A DNA stretch of 64,000 bases from Bacillus methanolicus MGA3 (GTDB lineage Bacteria > Bacillota > Bacilli > Bacillales > Cytobacillaceae), in NCBI RefSeq assembly GCF_000724485.1, contig NZ_CP007739.1, positions 2,946,001-3,010,000 of the forward strand. Direction: 5' to 3'. The notes under the pieces are model-generated. The model searched no databases, was not told where the DNA came from, and saw only the letters and a program-made list of their open reading frames with translations. Each line of letters opens with the position of its first letter. Positions within the stretch are counted from its first letter, which is position 1. Made by a program: the position numbers and the translations under genes. Shown in pieces: positions 8,657 through 17,891 of the stretch.

Positions 8657-9758
8657 TTATTTTAATCTCGAACGCAAGTAGGCATTAATAAACGGATCAA
8701 TTTCACCGTCCATGACCGCCTGAACGTTCCCTATTTCCACATTGGTACGGTGGTCTTTAACTAGAGAATAAGGATGGAACACGTATGATCGGATTTGGCT
8801 TCCCCAGCCGATTTCTTTTTGTTCCCCGCGGATTTCTGCAAGTTCCTTTTCTTGCTCTTCAATTTTCTTCTGATAAAGCTTTGCTTTTAACATGTTCATC
8901 GCGCGTTCGCGGTTTTTGATTTGCGAGCGCTCTGTTTGGCATGTTACGACTATACCCGTTGGAATGTGTGTAATCCGGACGGCAGAGTCAGTTGTGTTAA
9001 CGTGCTGTCCGCCGGCGCCGCTGGAACGGTACGTATCGATCTTCAAATCTTCCGGACGGATTTCGATTTCAATTTCATCGTTAAATTCCGGCATTACCTC
9101 ACAGGAAACAAAGGAAGTATGGCGGCGGCCCGACGCATCAAACGGAGAAATCCGTACAAGGCGGTGAACCCCTTTTTCCGCTTTTAAATATCCGTAAGCA
9201 TTATGGCCTTTAATCGCCAGCGTAACACTCTTAATACCGGCTTCTTCGCCAGGCAGATAATCGAGCGTTTCCACCTTAAACCCTTTTTTCTCTGCCCACC
9301 GTGTATACATGCGAAGCAGCATGGAGCCCCAATCTTGAGATTCGGTGCCGCCTGCACCCGGGTGGAGTTCCAAGATCGCATTGTTTTTATCGTATGGTTC
9401 GCTGAGGAGAAGCTGGAGTTCAAACTGATTTACTCGTTTTGTTAAGTCCTTCAGTTCTTTCTCTAATTCTTCTTGCAATTCAGCGTCATTTTCTTCTTTT
9501 ACGAGTTCATATGTTAACTCCAGATTTTCTAATGTTTCATTCATGTCATTAAATTCATTGACAAGGTCTTTTAAGCCGTTCGCTTCATTGATAATTGCCT
9601 GGGCTTTTTGCTGATCATCCCAGAAGTCTGGCTGAAGCATTATCTCATCAAGTTCGGCTATTCGGGCTTCTTTATTTTCGAGGTCAAAGAGACCCCCTAA
9701 AGTCCGCTAATTTCTTAGCTGTTTTTTCAAGTTCATTGCGAATGTCTGCTAATTCCAT
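8657..9758 (-). CDS. prfB: Peptide chain release factor 2 (programmed +1 frameshift)
   Basis: RF2 releases peptides at UGA and UAA. It is read in two frames: 24 codons from the ATG at 9758 to an in-frame TGA at 9684-9686, then, after skipping base 9686, 342 codons to 8657, giving 366 residues as in B. subtilis. The main frame holds the stop-recognition motif SPF and the catalytic GGQ in [19 protein letters not shown] precedes the start. The frameshift senses RF2 level: when RF2 is scarce the ribosome pauses at UGA and shifts. It lies just downstream of secA, as in B. subtilis. Confidence 0.97.
9683..9698 (-). promoter_or_regulatory. prfB +1 recoding site
   Basis: An internal Shine-Dalgarno AGGGGGT lies three bases (CTC... 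reading TCT) before the slippery CTT TGA C. This is the classical RF2 autoregulatory frameshift signal, so the apparent break is functional. Confidence 0.97.
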
Positions 9759-9823
9759 ATCGTCACCTCTAAACGTTTATTATCATTATATCGTAATTTC
9801 TCCAAAAAGGCATCATCGGAAGG

Positions 9824-9857
9824 AAAAAAGAGTCGGCTGTGCCGGCCGGCTCTCTTA
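9824..9857 (-). terminator. Terminator of secA
   Basis: AAGAGAGCCGGC and GCCGACTCTT pair around CGGCACA and are followed by a T run on the minus strand, in the secA-prfB gap. Confidence 0.85.
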
Positions 9858-9903
9858 AAATATATTAGCATATTAACGCATCACCGTGATGGGGGCCAGA
9901 CCC

Positions 9904-12411
9904 CTATGCTCCGTGGCAGTTTTTATATTTTTTGCCGCTGCCGCAGTAGCATGGGTCGTTGCGGCCTATGTCAATGGTTTTGACAATTGGTTTTTTCTTC
10001 GGCTTTTCGCCGCCCTCTTTCGGATTCACCGCTTGGCCTTTGGCTACTTCCTGACGCTCGAGGTTATTTCGGATTTCAGCCTTCATAATATATTTTGCAA
10101 CTTCTTCTTCAATCGAAGCTACCATACTTTCAAACATCGCATATCCTTCGCTCTGGTATTCACGAAGCGGGTCAATCTGCCCGTATGCACGCAAGTGGAT
10201 GCCTTGGCGAAGCTGTTCCATCGCGTCAATGTGATCCATCCATTTAGAGTCAACGGCACGAAGCACGATCACTTTTTCAAATTCACGCATTTGCTCAGGT
10301 CCGAGCAGCTCTTCTTTTTCATCGTAGCGCTCTTTTACCTTAGAAAAAATAAGTTCCGAAATTTCTTCCGGCTCTTTGCCGCGAATGTCGTTAATTGTTA
10401 TATCTCCTTCTTGAAGAAGGTTTCCGTTGACAAAATCAATGATGCCCTGCAAGTTCCATTCATCTTGATCCTCATGGCTTGGCGCATAAGCTTCAACATT
10501 TCGTTCAATAACGGATTGAATCATGCCTTCAACGATTTCACGAAGGTTTTCTGATTCAAGCACTTCATCCCGCTGTTTGTAAATGATTTCACGCTGTTGG
10601 CGAAGTACATCGTCATATTGAAGCAGCTGCTTACGGGCATCAAAGTTGTTGCCTTCTACACGTTTTTGCGCAGATTCAACCGCTTTGGAAACCATTTTGC
10701 TTTGAATCGGCTGGGAATCATCCATGCCAAGGCGTTCCATCATTGCTTTCATATTGTCAGATCCGAAACGCCGCATTAATTCATCTTCCATGGAAAGATA
10801 AAATTGAGTAACACCCGGATCCCCTTGACGGCCAGAACGTCCGCGCAGCTGATTATCGATCCGGCGGCTCTCATGGCGCTCTGTACCAATAACAGCTAGT
10901 CCGCCAAGCTCTCTGACTCCTTCGCCAAGCTTAATGTCCGTACCGCGTCCGGCCATGTTTGTCGCGATCGTTACAGCGCCGCGCTGTCCTGCCTGAGCGA
11001 TAATCTCTGCTTCGCGTTCATGGTTTTTCGCATTTAAGACATTATGGCGAATGCCTTTCTTCTGTAAAAGTTTTGAAATATATTCAGATGTTTCAATAGC
11101 AACAGTACCGACAAGAACAGGCTGTCCTTTTTTATGGCGTTCGGCAATGTCTTCAACGACTGCACGGAATTTGCCTTCCATCGTAGCGTAAATCAAATCA
11201 GGCCGGTCTTCACGAATGACTGGCTTGTTTGTCGGAATCACAACAACATTCATGTTATAAATATTGCGGAATTCCTCTTCTTCCGTTTTCGCTGTACCGG
11301 TCATACCGGCCAGTTTTTCATACATACGGAAATAGTTTTGGAACGTAATCGTTGCCAGCGTCATGCTTTCATTTTGAATTTCAAGGCCTTCTTTTGCTTC
11401 AATTGCCTGGTGAAGACCATCACTGTAGCGCCGGCCTCTCATTAGGCGGCCGGTAAATTGGTCAACGATGACAATTTCACCGTCCTGCACAACGTAATCT
11501 ACGTCGCGATGCATACTAACATTTGCTTTAAGCGCCTGGTTAATATGATGGTTCAGTGTCACATGAGAAATATCATACAAGTTATCGATCCCAAAAGCCC
11601 GTTCTGCTTTTGTAATCCCTTCTTCTGTCAACTGAACGCTTTTTGTTTTTTCATCATACGTATAATCTACGTCTTTTTTTAATGTCCGGACAAATGCATT
11701 TGCCTGGATATATAGCTGGGTTGACTTCTGTGCAGTTCCAGAAATAATCAGCGGAGTACGAGCTTCGTCAATCAAAATGGAATCGACCTCGTCAATAACC
11801 GCATAGTAAAGAGGACGCTGCACTTTTTGATGCTTGTAAAGCACCATATTATCACGCAAGTAGTCAAACCCGAACTCGTTATTTGTTCCATACGTAATGT
11901 CGGCTGCATATGCCTTCTGCTTTTCTTCTTGCGACATCCCGTTTAAGTTTAATCCTACCGTGAGTCCGAGGAATTCATAAAGTTTTCCCATTTCATTGGC
12001 ATCACGGCTTGCAAGGTATTCGTTGACAGTAACAACGTGAACACCTCTGCCGGTAAGGGCATTTAAATACACCGGCATGGTTGCTGTTAATGTTTTTCCT
12101 TCCCCTGTCTTCATTTCGGCGATATTTCCGTCATGAAGGGCGATGCCTCCCATTAATTGAACTTTATATGGATACAAGCCGAGCACGCGCTTTGCCCCTT
12201 CGCGCACAACGGCAAAGGCCTCGACAAGCAGATCATCTAAAGACTCGCCATTTTGATAGCGCGCTTTAAATTCTTTAGTTTTTTCACGAAGCTGGTCATC
12301 CGTCAATTTTTCTGTATCAGAAGCAAGAGCATCAATTTGCTCAGCCAGCTTTGTAAGTCGTTTTAACTCGCGTTTATTTTGATCAAACACTTTATTTAAA
12401 ATCCCAAGCAT
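9904..12411 (-). CDS. secA: Preprotein translocase ATPase SecA (housekeeping, SecA1)
   Basis: 835 residues. DEAD motor of the general secretion pathway that pushes preproteins through SecYEG. Walker A in MKTGEGKT (about 100), Walker [10 protein letters not shown] (about 208), GTDIKLG and the helicase motif [13 protein letters not shown] in nucleotide-binding domain 2, helical scaffold and wing, and a C-terminal SEC-C zinc motif [14 protein letters not shown] typical of SecA1. The ATG at 12411 follows AAGGAG; a frame extension of 31 codons upstream has no support. A second, shorter SecA is at 57435. Confidence 0.98.
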   Translation of the reverse strand: MLGILNKVFDQNKRELKRLTKLAEQIDALASDTEKLTDDQLREKTKEFKARYQNGESLDDLLVEAFAVVREGAKRVLGLYPYKVQLMGGIALHDGNIAEMKTGEGKTLTATMPVYLNALTGRGVHVVTVNEYLASRDANEMGKLYEFLGLTVGLNLNGMSQEEKQKAYAADITYGTNNEFGFDYLRDNMVLYKHQKVQRPLYYAVIDEVDSILIDEARTPLIISGTAQKSTQLYIQANAFVRTLKKDVDYTYDEKTKSVQLTEEGITKAERAFGIDNLYDISHVTLNHHINQALKANVSMHRDVDYVVQDGEIVIVDQFTGRLMRGRRYSDGLHQAIEAKEGLEIQNESMTLATITFQNYFRMYEKLAGMTGTAKTEEEEFRNIYNMNVVVIPTNKPVIREDRPDLIYATMEGKFRAVVEDIAERHKKGQPVLVGTVAIETSEYISKLLQKKGIRHNVLNAKNHEREAEIIAQAGQRGAVTIATNMAGRGTDIKLGEGVRELGGLAVIGTERHESRRIDNQLRGRSGRQGDPGVTQFYLSMEDELMRRFGSDNMKAMMERLGMDDSQPIQSKMVSKAVESAQKRVEGNNFDARKQLLQYDDVLRQQREIIYKQRDEVLESENLREIVEGMIQSVIERNVEAYAPSHEDQDEWNLQGIIDFVNGNLLQEGDITINDIRGKEPEEISELIFSKVKERYDEKEELLGPEQMREFEKVIVLRAVDSKWMDHIDAMEQLRQGIHLRAYGQIDPLREYQSEGYAMFESMVASIEEEVAKYIMKAEIRNNLERQEVAKGQAVNPKEGGEKPKKKPIVKTIDIGRNDPCYCGSGKKYKNCHGA

Positions 12412-12505
12412 GATAAACGCTCCTTTTTGTAACGGGTGACAGGCATTTAGCCGAAAACCCGCTATTGGTTTAATGATGCCTCCAAAATTCAATACGTGCA
12501 CCAAT

Positions 12506-12538
12506 GAAAAAAGATTCGCTTTTTTAGGCGGAATCCGC
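12506..12538 (-). promoter_or_regulatory. Attenuator-like hairpin in the secA leader
   Basis: GATTCCGC pairs with GCGAATC (one bulge) around an A-rich loop and is followed by six T, roughly 100 nt before secA and after the candidate promoter. It would permit premature termination in the leader. Inference only. Confidence 0.45.
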
Positions 12539-12564
12539 TGATTAGTTTGATTTTTTCCTTATTA

Positions 12565-12594
12565 ATCTTACCACTTCCTCTATGTATGTGACAA
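12565..12594 (-). promoter_or_regulatory. SigA-type promoter of secA
   Basis: TTGTCA, 18-nt spacer, TAAGAT on the minus strand. Confidence 0.5.
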
Positions 12595-12614
12595 CTTATG
12601 TAAACATGGAAGAA

Positions 12615-12640
12615 GGAGGGACGGTTGGCACCGTCCCTCC
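12615..12640. terminator. Hairpin after the SEC-C/TPR gene
   Basis: GGAGGGACGGT and ACCGTCCCTCC form an 11-bp stem with a 4-nt loop, just after the stop at 12646. The T tract is poor on both strands. Confidence 0.6.
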
Positions 12641-12645
12641 CTTAT

Positions 12646-14612
12646 TTAACTTTTTACTTTTTTTCGAGATTGGGTCAGCCATTCAGAAATTCCCGGGATT
12701 TTCCGCCAAATATGCAAGTGGTCTTGTACATAATTGATCGCTTCCTCTTCTGATCCTAAGCTGTAAAAATACGGTGTAAAGGCAGGTAATTTCTTCTTCC
12801 CCGTTATATAGTCAATCACATTTGATTTCTGAGCTTCTTTTAACAGTTTCCCGGCTAATGGCGTAAATTCATTTTCTAACAATTCGAGCAGCACTCGATT
12901 ATATATGGTTTGCACAGTTCCATCGTCATAATGATCAAGAAGCTCCTTCGCTTTCACGAACTCGTTGTTATCCAAGTAGGCGATGAATAAAGAGTATCTG
13001 GCACCCTGGTTATCATTTGGATTCAATTCTAAAAGCTCTTCAAAATGACGAATCGCTTCTTGTAATTGACCCAAATCATAATTCGCCTGGGCATAATTCA
13101 ACTTAGCCCGCATGAAGGGCCGAGTTTCCAGAAGCCCCCAAAAATGACCTTTATTTTCTTTAAAAAATGCTTCTCCCAGTTCTTGCTGTCCTAACTCCAT
13201 ACCTTGTTTATACAGGGCAATTGCTTCAACAAGGGAACCGGCTTCTTCCGCCAAAATATTATATCCATCCGGATGAGCAGGATTCAGCTTTAGCGCTTCC
13301 CGAGCGAGCTTGTAGCGCTTTGGCCCTTCTAATTCAAACGCATCGTATATGAGCTCCTGGGCTTTTTCTCGATCGGACAAATTTCCTTTATTGCTTTTCT
13401 TCGGCTCAAATTTCTTGTTCTGCAAATACTAATTGATTTCATCGATGCTGTCAAAATTTCTGTCAGCGATATCCTGAAACGCTTCATGCATCACCCGCTC
13501 CGTCAACATAGGAGAAGGCGGCTTATTAAAGGTGACTTGTGGAAAAGATTCCACTTTCGGTTCAGCGGAACCAACATCAACTTGTCTATTTCGTCTTCTA
13601 AAAGATCAAACATTTCATTATATCGAGCGGAAATGCTATTGGCTGATACACCGTATTTCTCAGCAAGCTCTTTCTGAGTATAGCTGTAGCTTGTCGGAAC
13701 AACCATTGACATTAAGTATTGCAAAGCTGCAACATAGATAGATGGGTTTTGAATCCGCTTGTTCGTTCTTCGGCAAAATTCAGCCCATAAAATAATGCCC
13801 GCGTCGATAAACGGCCGAAGTTCTCCGATATTTTCCATTTCTTCTTCAAACATATAGGCCACTTTCCGATTGGAATCATGTTTCCAATCGAACGCATCAA
13901 TTTCAATCTTTTCAGCTGCTTCGGGAGCATGGTTCATAAGTTCAAGAAAATAATCAATCAAAAATTCTTTCTCGTCCTCATAACCGGAAAGAGCAAATTC
14001 TTTTTTCACAAACTTCTCATAGGCGGCCAAGGATTCATGCGGTAAATCAAAGCAGTTAGGGAAAGGGTAATAATTTTCGCCAAAAGGAAGCAAAATAGCA
14101 AAGACATATGCTCCTTTTTCGTAGTCCTTCATCATTTCAAAAAGGTTTACTGTGAATCTTTCTTGCCGCAGCGTATCTTCGATAACAAGATGATTTTCTT
14201 CAACGGCTGCGATTTTTCCGGCAACAAGCTCCGGATCGGCCCATGACCGGAGAATTTCTTGCAGCCTTGGACGTTTTATTTTCAGCACCTGTTGAGAAAT
14301 AAAATATTCCATGATCGTCTTGCCGTCATCAAGCGGTTCAAAAGAAGTAAACCAAAACTTGTGAATAAATTCATAAAATTCTTCTTCGGTTTCATCAAGA
14401 ATAATGAGCATTTCACGCTGAAATTCATAATCCTCTAATAGTTCACTCTCAAAGTTAAACAAAGCAAAATCAATAATTTGCCTTTGAAGGTTTAGCAGCT
14501 CATTTTCGAGAACTTGATTAATCGAAACTGTCTCTTTTGCTCCGTGGCACTTTTTATATTTCTTCCCGCTTCCGCATGGACACGGATCATTCCGTCCTAT
14601 TTTTCCGTTCAC
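12646..14612 (-). pseudogene. SEC-C motif / TPR protein, broken by a frameshift and a nonsense codon
   Basis: Three pieces of one gene can be read. Piece 1, from the GTG at 14612 (6 nt after GGGGAGG), has an N-terminal SEC-C zinc motif [14 protein letters not shown] and an HTH-like end [19 protein letters not shown]. Near 13575-13585 the frame is lost, apparently by one missing base in an A run; the continuation ([14 protein letters not shown], then [20 protein letters not shown]) is in another frame. That frame meets TAG at about 13429-13431, and reading beyond it continues as YLQNKKFEPKKSN into a TPR-like region (LNYAQANYDLGQLQEAI) to 12646. An intact product would be near 650 residues. SEC-C motifs bind zinc and often ribosome or SecB-like partners; this protein's job is unknown. 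The 259-residue tail might still be translated alone. Confidence 0.85.
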
Positions 14613-14732
14613 CGGTATCCTCCCCGTTTTCATAGAATAATGGCGATATTCTACCGCTCTCATGAACTTTTTCTCATATCATATCAAACATTAATAGTTT
14701 CGACAGCCTTTCCATAAAATAAAACATAATAT

Positions 14733-14834
14733 GAGGCTGGCCCAAAAGCACCCTTTATTAGTAAATATTGAACACATGATCAACGTTATTTTTAGCAAAT
14801 ACTAATGGAAGCCAAGCACGGATAGGTCAGCCTC
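14733..14834. repeat. Palindromic intergenic repeat (GAGGCTGAC family), copy 2
   Basis: Outer arms GAGGCTGGCCC and GGTCAGCCTC; the core TTAGTAAATATTGAACACA...TTTTAGCAA matches copy 1 at 3404. Its right arm overlaps the last codons and stop of the upstream chromate transporter gene. Confidence 0.8.
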
Positions 14835-15360
14835 CTAAAAAAACACCTCCATATACAAGTGCTCCCGCAATGACGTAAGCAGGATGGACCTTCCATTTTT
14901 CCATTAAGAAAAAACTGGCCACACCGATAAATAATGTCTGCCAAATGCCTACGCTTTCATAAGAAGAAAATAAAAAATCGTACGTCATAATGCCGAAAAG
15001 TACCGCGATCACCGGGCGAACAACGATTGTCATCCCTTTAACCTTTGGCGATTCTTTAAATTTCATTAACAATCCGAGCAATGCAAGCATGAGGATGAGA
15101 GATGGTGCTGCAGTTGCAAACACGCCAACTGCGGCTCCAAGAACACCGGCCTGTTCATACCCGATGTAGCCGGCAATTTTCGTCGCAATCGGACCCGGAA
15201 GCGAATTTCCAAGCGCCATCACCTTGCTGAACTCATGAACGGACAGCCAGCCGTAGCGGTCAACCACTTCATTTTTAATAAGCGGAATGGAAGCCGGGCC
15301 GCCGCCATACCCGAGAATTCCCGGTACGAAAAAAGCCCAAAAAATTTTTAAATAAATCAT
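14827..15360 (-). CDS. Chromate transporter family protein, second half-size subunit
   Basis: 177 residues of the CHR family, about half a classic ChrA. The N-terminal signature GYGGGPASIPLI and ALGNSLPGPIATKIAGYIGY are family hallmarks, and about five membrane helices follow. Half-size subunits act in pairs with opposite topology; the partner is the overlapping upstream gene (ATGA overlap). In B. subtilis YwrA/YwrB are such a pair. Chromate efflux is the family function, but the physiological substrate here is unproven. The stop codon lies inside the arm of a palindromic repeat, so the C-terminus may have been altered by it. Confidence 0.9.
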   Translation of the reverse strand: MIYLKIFWAFFVPGILGYGGGPASIPLIKNEVVDRYGWLSVHEFSKVMALGNSLPGPIATKIAGYIGYEQAGVLGAAVGVFATAAPSLILMLALLGLLMKFKESPKVKGMTIVVRPVIAVLFGIMTYDFLFSSYESVGIWQTLFIGVASFFLMEKWKVHPAYVIAGALVYGGVFLGG

Positions 15361-15932
15361 ATTGAACTTTTCTCCTTATTGCCTTTATCACTTGAACGTG
15401 AATCTTTCTTTAAAAGCGCACCTAATAATGACGCAAAAATGATAATAGCAGGATGAATGTTTATAAATTCCATTAAGATTAAACTTCCAATGACAAAAAG
15501 GAGTGTCCATACCCAGCCAAGTGTCGATTCCCATGATTTTTTTATATATTCCCACGTTAAGGCCGCAAGCATGGCAGCTACCACAGGTATAACAGCAGCT
15601 GCCATCCCTTTTACCCATGGTTGGTCTTTATAAGCATTCAATACGTTTAAAAGCAAAATCATCAGAATAATCGTCGGAACCGTTGAAGCAACTAACGCAT
15701 TCAACATGCCGATCATCCCGCCAACCCGATAACCGATATAGCCTGCCAGCTTCGTCGCAATTGGCCCTGGCAAGGCATTCCCGAGCGCCACTATGTCTCC
15801 AAATTCATCCGAATCCATCCATTTATACTTATCAACAACTTCTTTATGAACGAGCGGAATCGCTGAAGGGCCGCCGCCGTATCCAAGCATGCCGACTCTG
15901 AAAAATGCTAAGAAAATATCCAGTTGTTTCAT
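15357..15932 (-). CDS. Chromate transporter family protein, first half-size subunit
   Basis: 191 residues, paralogous to the gene that follows it: GYGGGPSAIPLVHKEVV and ALGNALPGPIATKLAGYIGY at the N-terminus, then hydrophobic helices and a charged tail. It overlaps the second subunit by 4 nt, pointing to coupled translation of an obligate pair. The ATG at 15932 is preceded by AGGTGA; an eight-codon upstream extension lacks a ribosome binding site. The pair interrupts the secA-hpf order known from B. subtilis, so it is probably an insertion in this lineage. Confidence 0.9.
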   Translation of the reverse strand: MKQLDIFLAFFRVGMLGYGGGPSAIPLVHKEVVDKYKWMDSDEFGDIVALGNALPGPIATKLAGYIGYRVGGMIGMLNALVASTVPTIILMILLLNVLNAYKDQPWVKGMAAAVIPVVAAMLAALTWEYIKKSWESTLGWVWTLLFVIGSLILMEFINIHPAIIIFASLLGALLKKDSRSSDKGNKEKSSI

Positions 15933-16128
15933 GTATGTATCACCTTTTTTCGCCATTTCCCGAAATAAGGAAAAGTGCTATGCTACTTATCATTATACAG
16001 AAAATCATTTCTATATGCCGAATCGATTTTGAAGCGAAAAGATGTTCCAGTATTGATAGGCAGCTTCTTTCCTTACAATAATAAAGAAAGGTAATCGAAC
16101 ATGAAACCGGCTGCTTCTAAAATAAAAC

Positions 16129-16160
16129 GGGGAGCTGATCTTAAGCAAAATCAGCTCCCC
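16129..16160 (-). terminator. Terminator of hpf
   Basis: GGGGAGCTGAT and ATCAGCTCCCC form an 11-bp stem followed by a T-rich stretch on the minus strand, 12 nt after the hpf stop. Confidence 0.9.
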
Positions 16161-16171
16161 GCGGGGACCCA

Positions 16172-16726
16172 TTAATGTGCTTCAATCAAGCCGTAGCGGC
16201 CGTCTTTTCGCTTATAAACAATGTTCGTCCGGTTTGTTTCCGCATTAGTGAACACGAAAAAGTTATGGCCCAACAAGTTCATTTGCAGGATCGCTTCTTC
16301 ACTGTCCATCGGCTTTAAGTCAAAGCTTTTTTGGCGGACAATTTCAAGCTCGTTTTCTTCCTCCGCTGCCGGAGCTTCCGGCTCTTCCACCATAGTGGCA
16401 AATAAAGAATTCACACTGCCTTTTTCACGTAATTTACGGTTCACTTTTGTTTTGTGTTTGCGGATTTGACGTTCCAATTTATCAGCAATCAAATCAATCG
16501 CTGCATACATATCTTCATGCACTTCTTCAGCTCGAAGTACAATATTAGGCATTGGAATGGTAACTTCAACTTTCGCTGATTTATCACTATAAGTCCTTAA
16601 ATTTACATGTACGTTTACTTTGGGAGTTTCTGCAAAGTAGCGTTCCAATTTGGAAATTTTCTTTTCTACATACTCCCGAATTGCAGGAGTTACTTCAATA
16701 TTTTCACCACGAATTTTGAAATTCAT
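16172..16726 (-). CDS. hpf: Ribosome hibernation promoting factor, long form
   Basis: 184 residues, the long HPF type that dimerises 70S ribosomes into 100S particles in stationary phase and stress. The N-terminal RaiA/HPF domain (1-105) has the beta-alpha-beta fold and basic segment KLERQIRKHKTKVNRKLREK; a linker follows; the C-terminal dimerisation domain (about 125-184) has RQKSFDLKPMDSEEAI and GRYGLIEAH. It corresponds to B. subtilis YvyD. A SigB-like promoter and a structured leader lie upstream. Confidence 0.97.
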   Translation of the reverse strand: MNFKIRGENIEVTPAIREYVEKKISKLERYFAETPKVNVHVNLRTYSDKSAKVEVTIPMPNIVLRAEEVHEDMYAAIDLIADKLERQIRKHKTKVNRKLREKGSVNSLFATMVEEPEAPAAEEENELEIVRQKSFDLKPMDSEEAILQMNLLGHNFFVFTNAETNRTNIVYKRKDGRYGLIEAH

Positions 16727-16837
16727 AAGTGAATCCCCCTTTTCTTAACAGTTGCGGTTCTAGGATGAAAAACCAAAAGGCTTACCCAATCAACCGCACC
16801 GTCTTAAATAGTAAGACGTTGTAAGTACATTTCTATA

Positions 16838-16863
16838 TTACCCATTCAAATACCTGCTAAAAC
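16838..16863 (-). promoter_or_regulatory. SigB-type general-stress promoter of hpf
   Basis: GTTTTA, 14-nt spacer, GGGTAA on the minus strand, a close match to the SigB consensus GTTTAA/GGGTAT. In B. subtilis yvyD is known to use SigB and SigH. The leader holds a CGTCTTA/TAAGACG hairpin (16800-16818) and a possible TGCGGTT/AACCGCA pairing. Confidence 0.75.
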
Positions 16864-16944
16864 ATTTGAAAATTATTGTCGAATCGTTGACAAATTGATT
16901 TTTAATAAAGGGAGGAGACTTCTGCTGAGCCTGTAAAAATTAAG

Positions 16945-17065
16945 AAGAGGCCGTCTTAAAAACCTGAGGGTCAGACCCCATAGCACAATATATAGGACAT
17001 AATGTTGGATAAATGTGCTATATATTGATAATACACATGGGGTCAGACCCTTTAGAGACAGCCTC
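16945..17065. repeat. Palindromic intergenic repeat, divergent member with GGGTCAGACCC
   Basis: Outer arms GAGGC..GTCT and AGAC.GCCTC; inside are two GGGTCAGACCC motifs facing an AT-rich core with ATAGCAC/GTGCTAT pairing. It fills most of the hpf-fliT gap (16727-17076) and may stop transcription after fliT. Confidence 0.65.
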
Positions 17066-17076
17066 GAAAAAACCGC

Positions 17077-17418
17077 CTATTTTCGTTTATCGTAAAAAAT
17101 ACCGTCGATAAATAAAGAATTGTATGGATTCTCATACTTGTTCGTTGATTTTTTCTTTCGGTTGAGTTCCTTTATATCTTTTTGAATTAAAATCTTTTCC
17201 TTAAACAAAAGGTCATTTAGTTTCTTGTTTAATGCAATTGTGGCAGCACCAATTTCTTTTTCCTCATTAGAAAAAGGTGGAGCGATTTCTGCTATTAATT
17301 GCTGTCGTTTTTCAAGCAGCTCGGTTGTTTTTTGGATTTTTTCATCACGGCTTGCGCTGCTTTCCAGAAACTCGATCAGCTGAACCGTAAGATCGCGGAA
17401 TTGCCGAACAGCACTCAC
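17077..17418 (-). CDS. fliT: Flagellar chaperone FliT
   Basis: 113 residues, the length of B. subtilis FliT. A small, mostly helical protein (RDEKIQKTTELLEKRQQLI) with no membrane segment; FliT-type chaperones guard the filament-cap protein FliD. The frame is open further upstream inside fliS, but the likely start is the GTG at 17418, whose last base is shared with the fliS stop, giving tight translational coupling. Sequence conservation in the family is poor, so the call rests on position, size and composition. Confidence 0.83.
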   Translation of the reverse strand: MSAVRQFRDLTVQLIEFLESSASRDEKIQKTTELLEKRQQLIAEIAPPFSNEEKEIGAATIALNKKLNDLLFKEKILIQKDIKELNRKKKSTNKYENPYNSLFIDGIFYDKRK

Positions 17419-17819
17419 TACACTTGACCGCCTTGCGCAAATTGCTTTTGGCGATTCACTTGAATCACCTGTTTCCACGTATCTCGAAACTCGGTTACAA
17501 GCCCTTCCACTTCATCAAGGATGGCTGCATCATTTTTTACATTCGCCTCAATTAAGCGGCGATGTATGTAATCATAAAGAGCCATCATCTGTTTAGAGAT
17601 GTCAATGTCCATGTTTAAGGTAACCATAAGCTCTTGGATGATCTTTTGTGCTTTTAATAAATTGGTATTTCGATCCTCGATATTTTTTTCTTCCATCGCT
17701 TTTTTTGCTAAGTGAATGAATTTTAGACAGCCATTGTATAGCATTAAAGTCAACTCGCCCGGTGATGCGGTGTTGACTGCGTTCTGCTGATAAGATTGGT
17801 AAGGATTGTTTATCGCCAT
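17418..17819 (-). CDS. fliS: Flagellin export chaperone FliS
   Basis: 133 residues, as in B. subtilis. The family N-terminus NPYQSYQQNAVNTASPGELT and MLYNGCLKFIHLA are clear. FliS binds flagellin's C-terminal region in the cytosol, prevents early polymerisation and, with FliW and CsrA, tunes flagellin synthesis. The ATG at 17819 is 8 nt from AGGAA; a GTG three codons earlier is too close. Confidence 0.96.
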   Translation of the reverse strand: MAINNPYQSYQQNAVNTASPGELTLMLYNGCLKFIHLAKKAMEEKNIEDRNTNLLKAQKIIQELMVTLNMDIDISKQMMALYDYIHRRLIEANVKNDAAILDEVEGLVTEFRDTWKQVIQVNRQKQFAQGGQV

Positions 17820-17891
17820 CTTGTGCACTTCCTTTCTGTTTTGCTTTAGCTTAAAGCAAGCTTATTTATGAAGCTTGTCAGGGGCTAAAAC

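Noticed and set aside
9641..9758. Break in prfB as a mutation
   Set aside because: It is the known programmed +1 recoding site with internal Shine-Dalgarno and CTTTGAC.
9886..10554. Long open frame (222 codons) antisense to the end of secA
   Set aside because: No ribosome binding site, no recognisable protein, and it lies wholly opposite the conserved secA coding sequence.
12412..12504. 31-codon N-terminal extension of SecA
   Set aside because: SecA starts at MLGILNKVF with AAGGAG upstream, the standard family start; the extension has no initiation signal.
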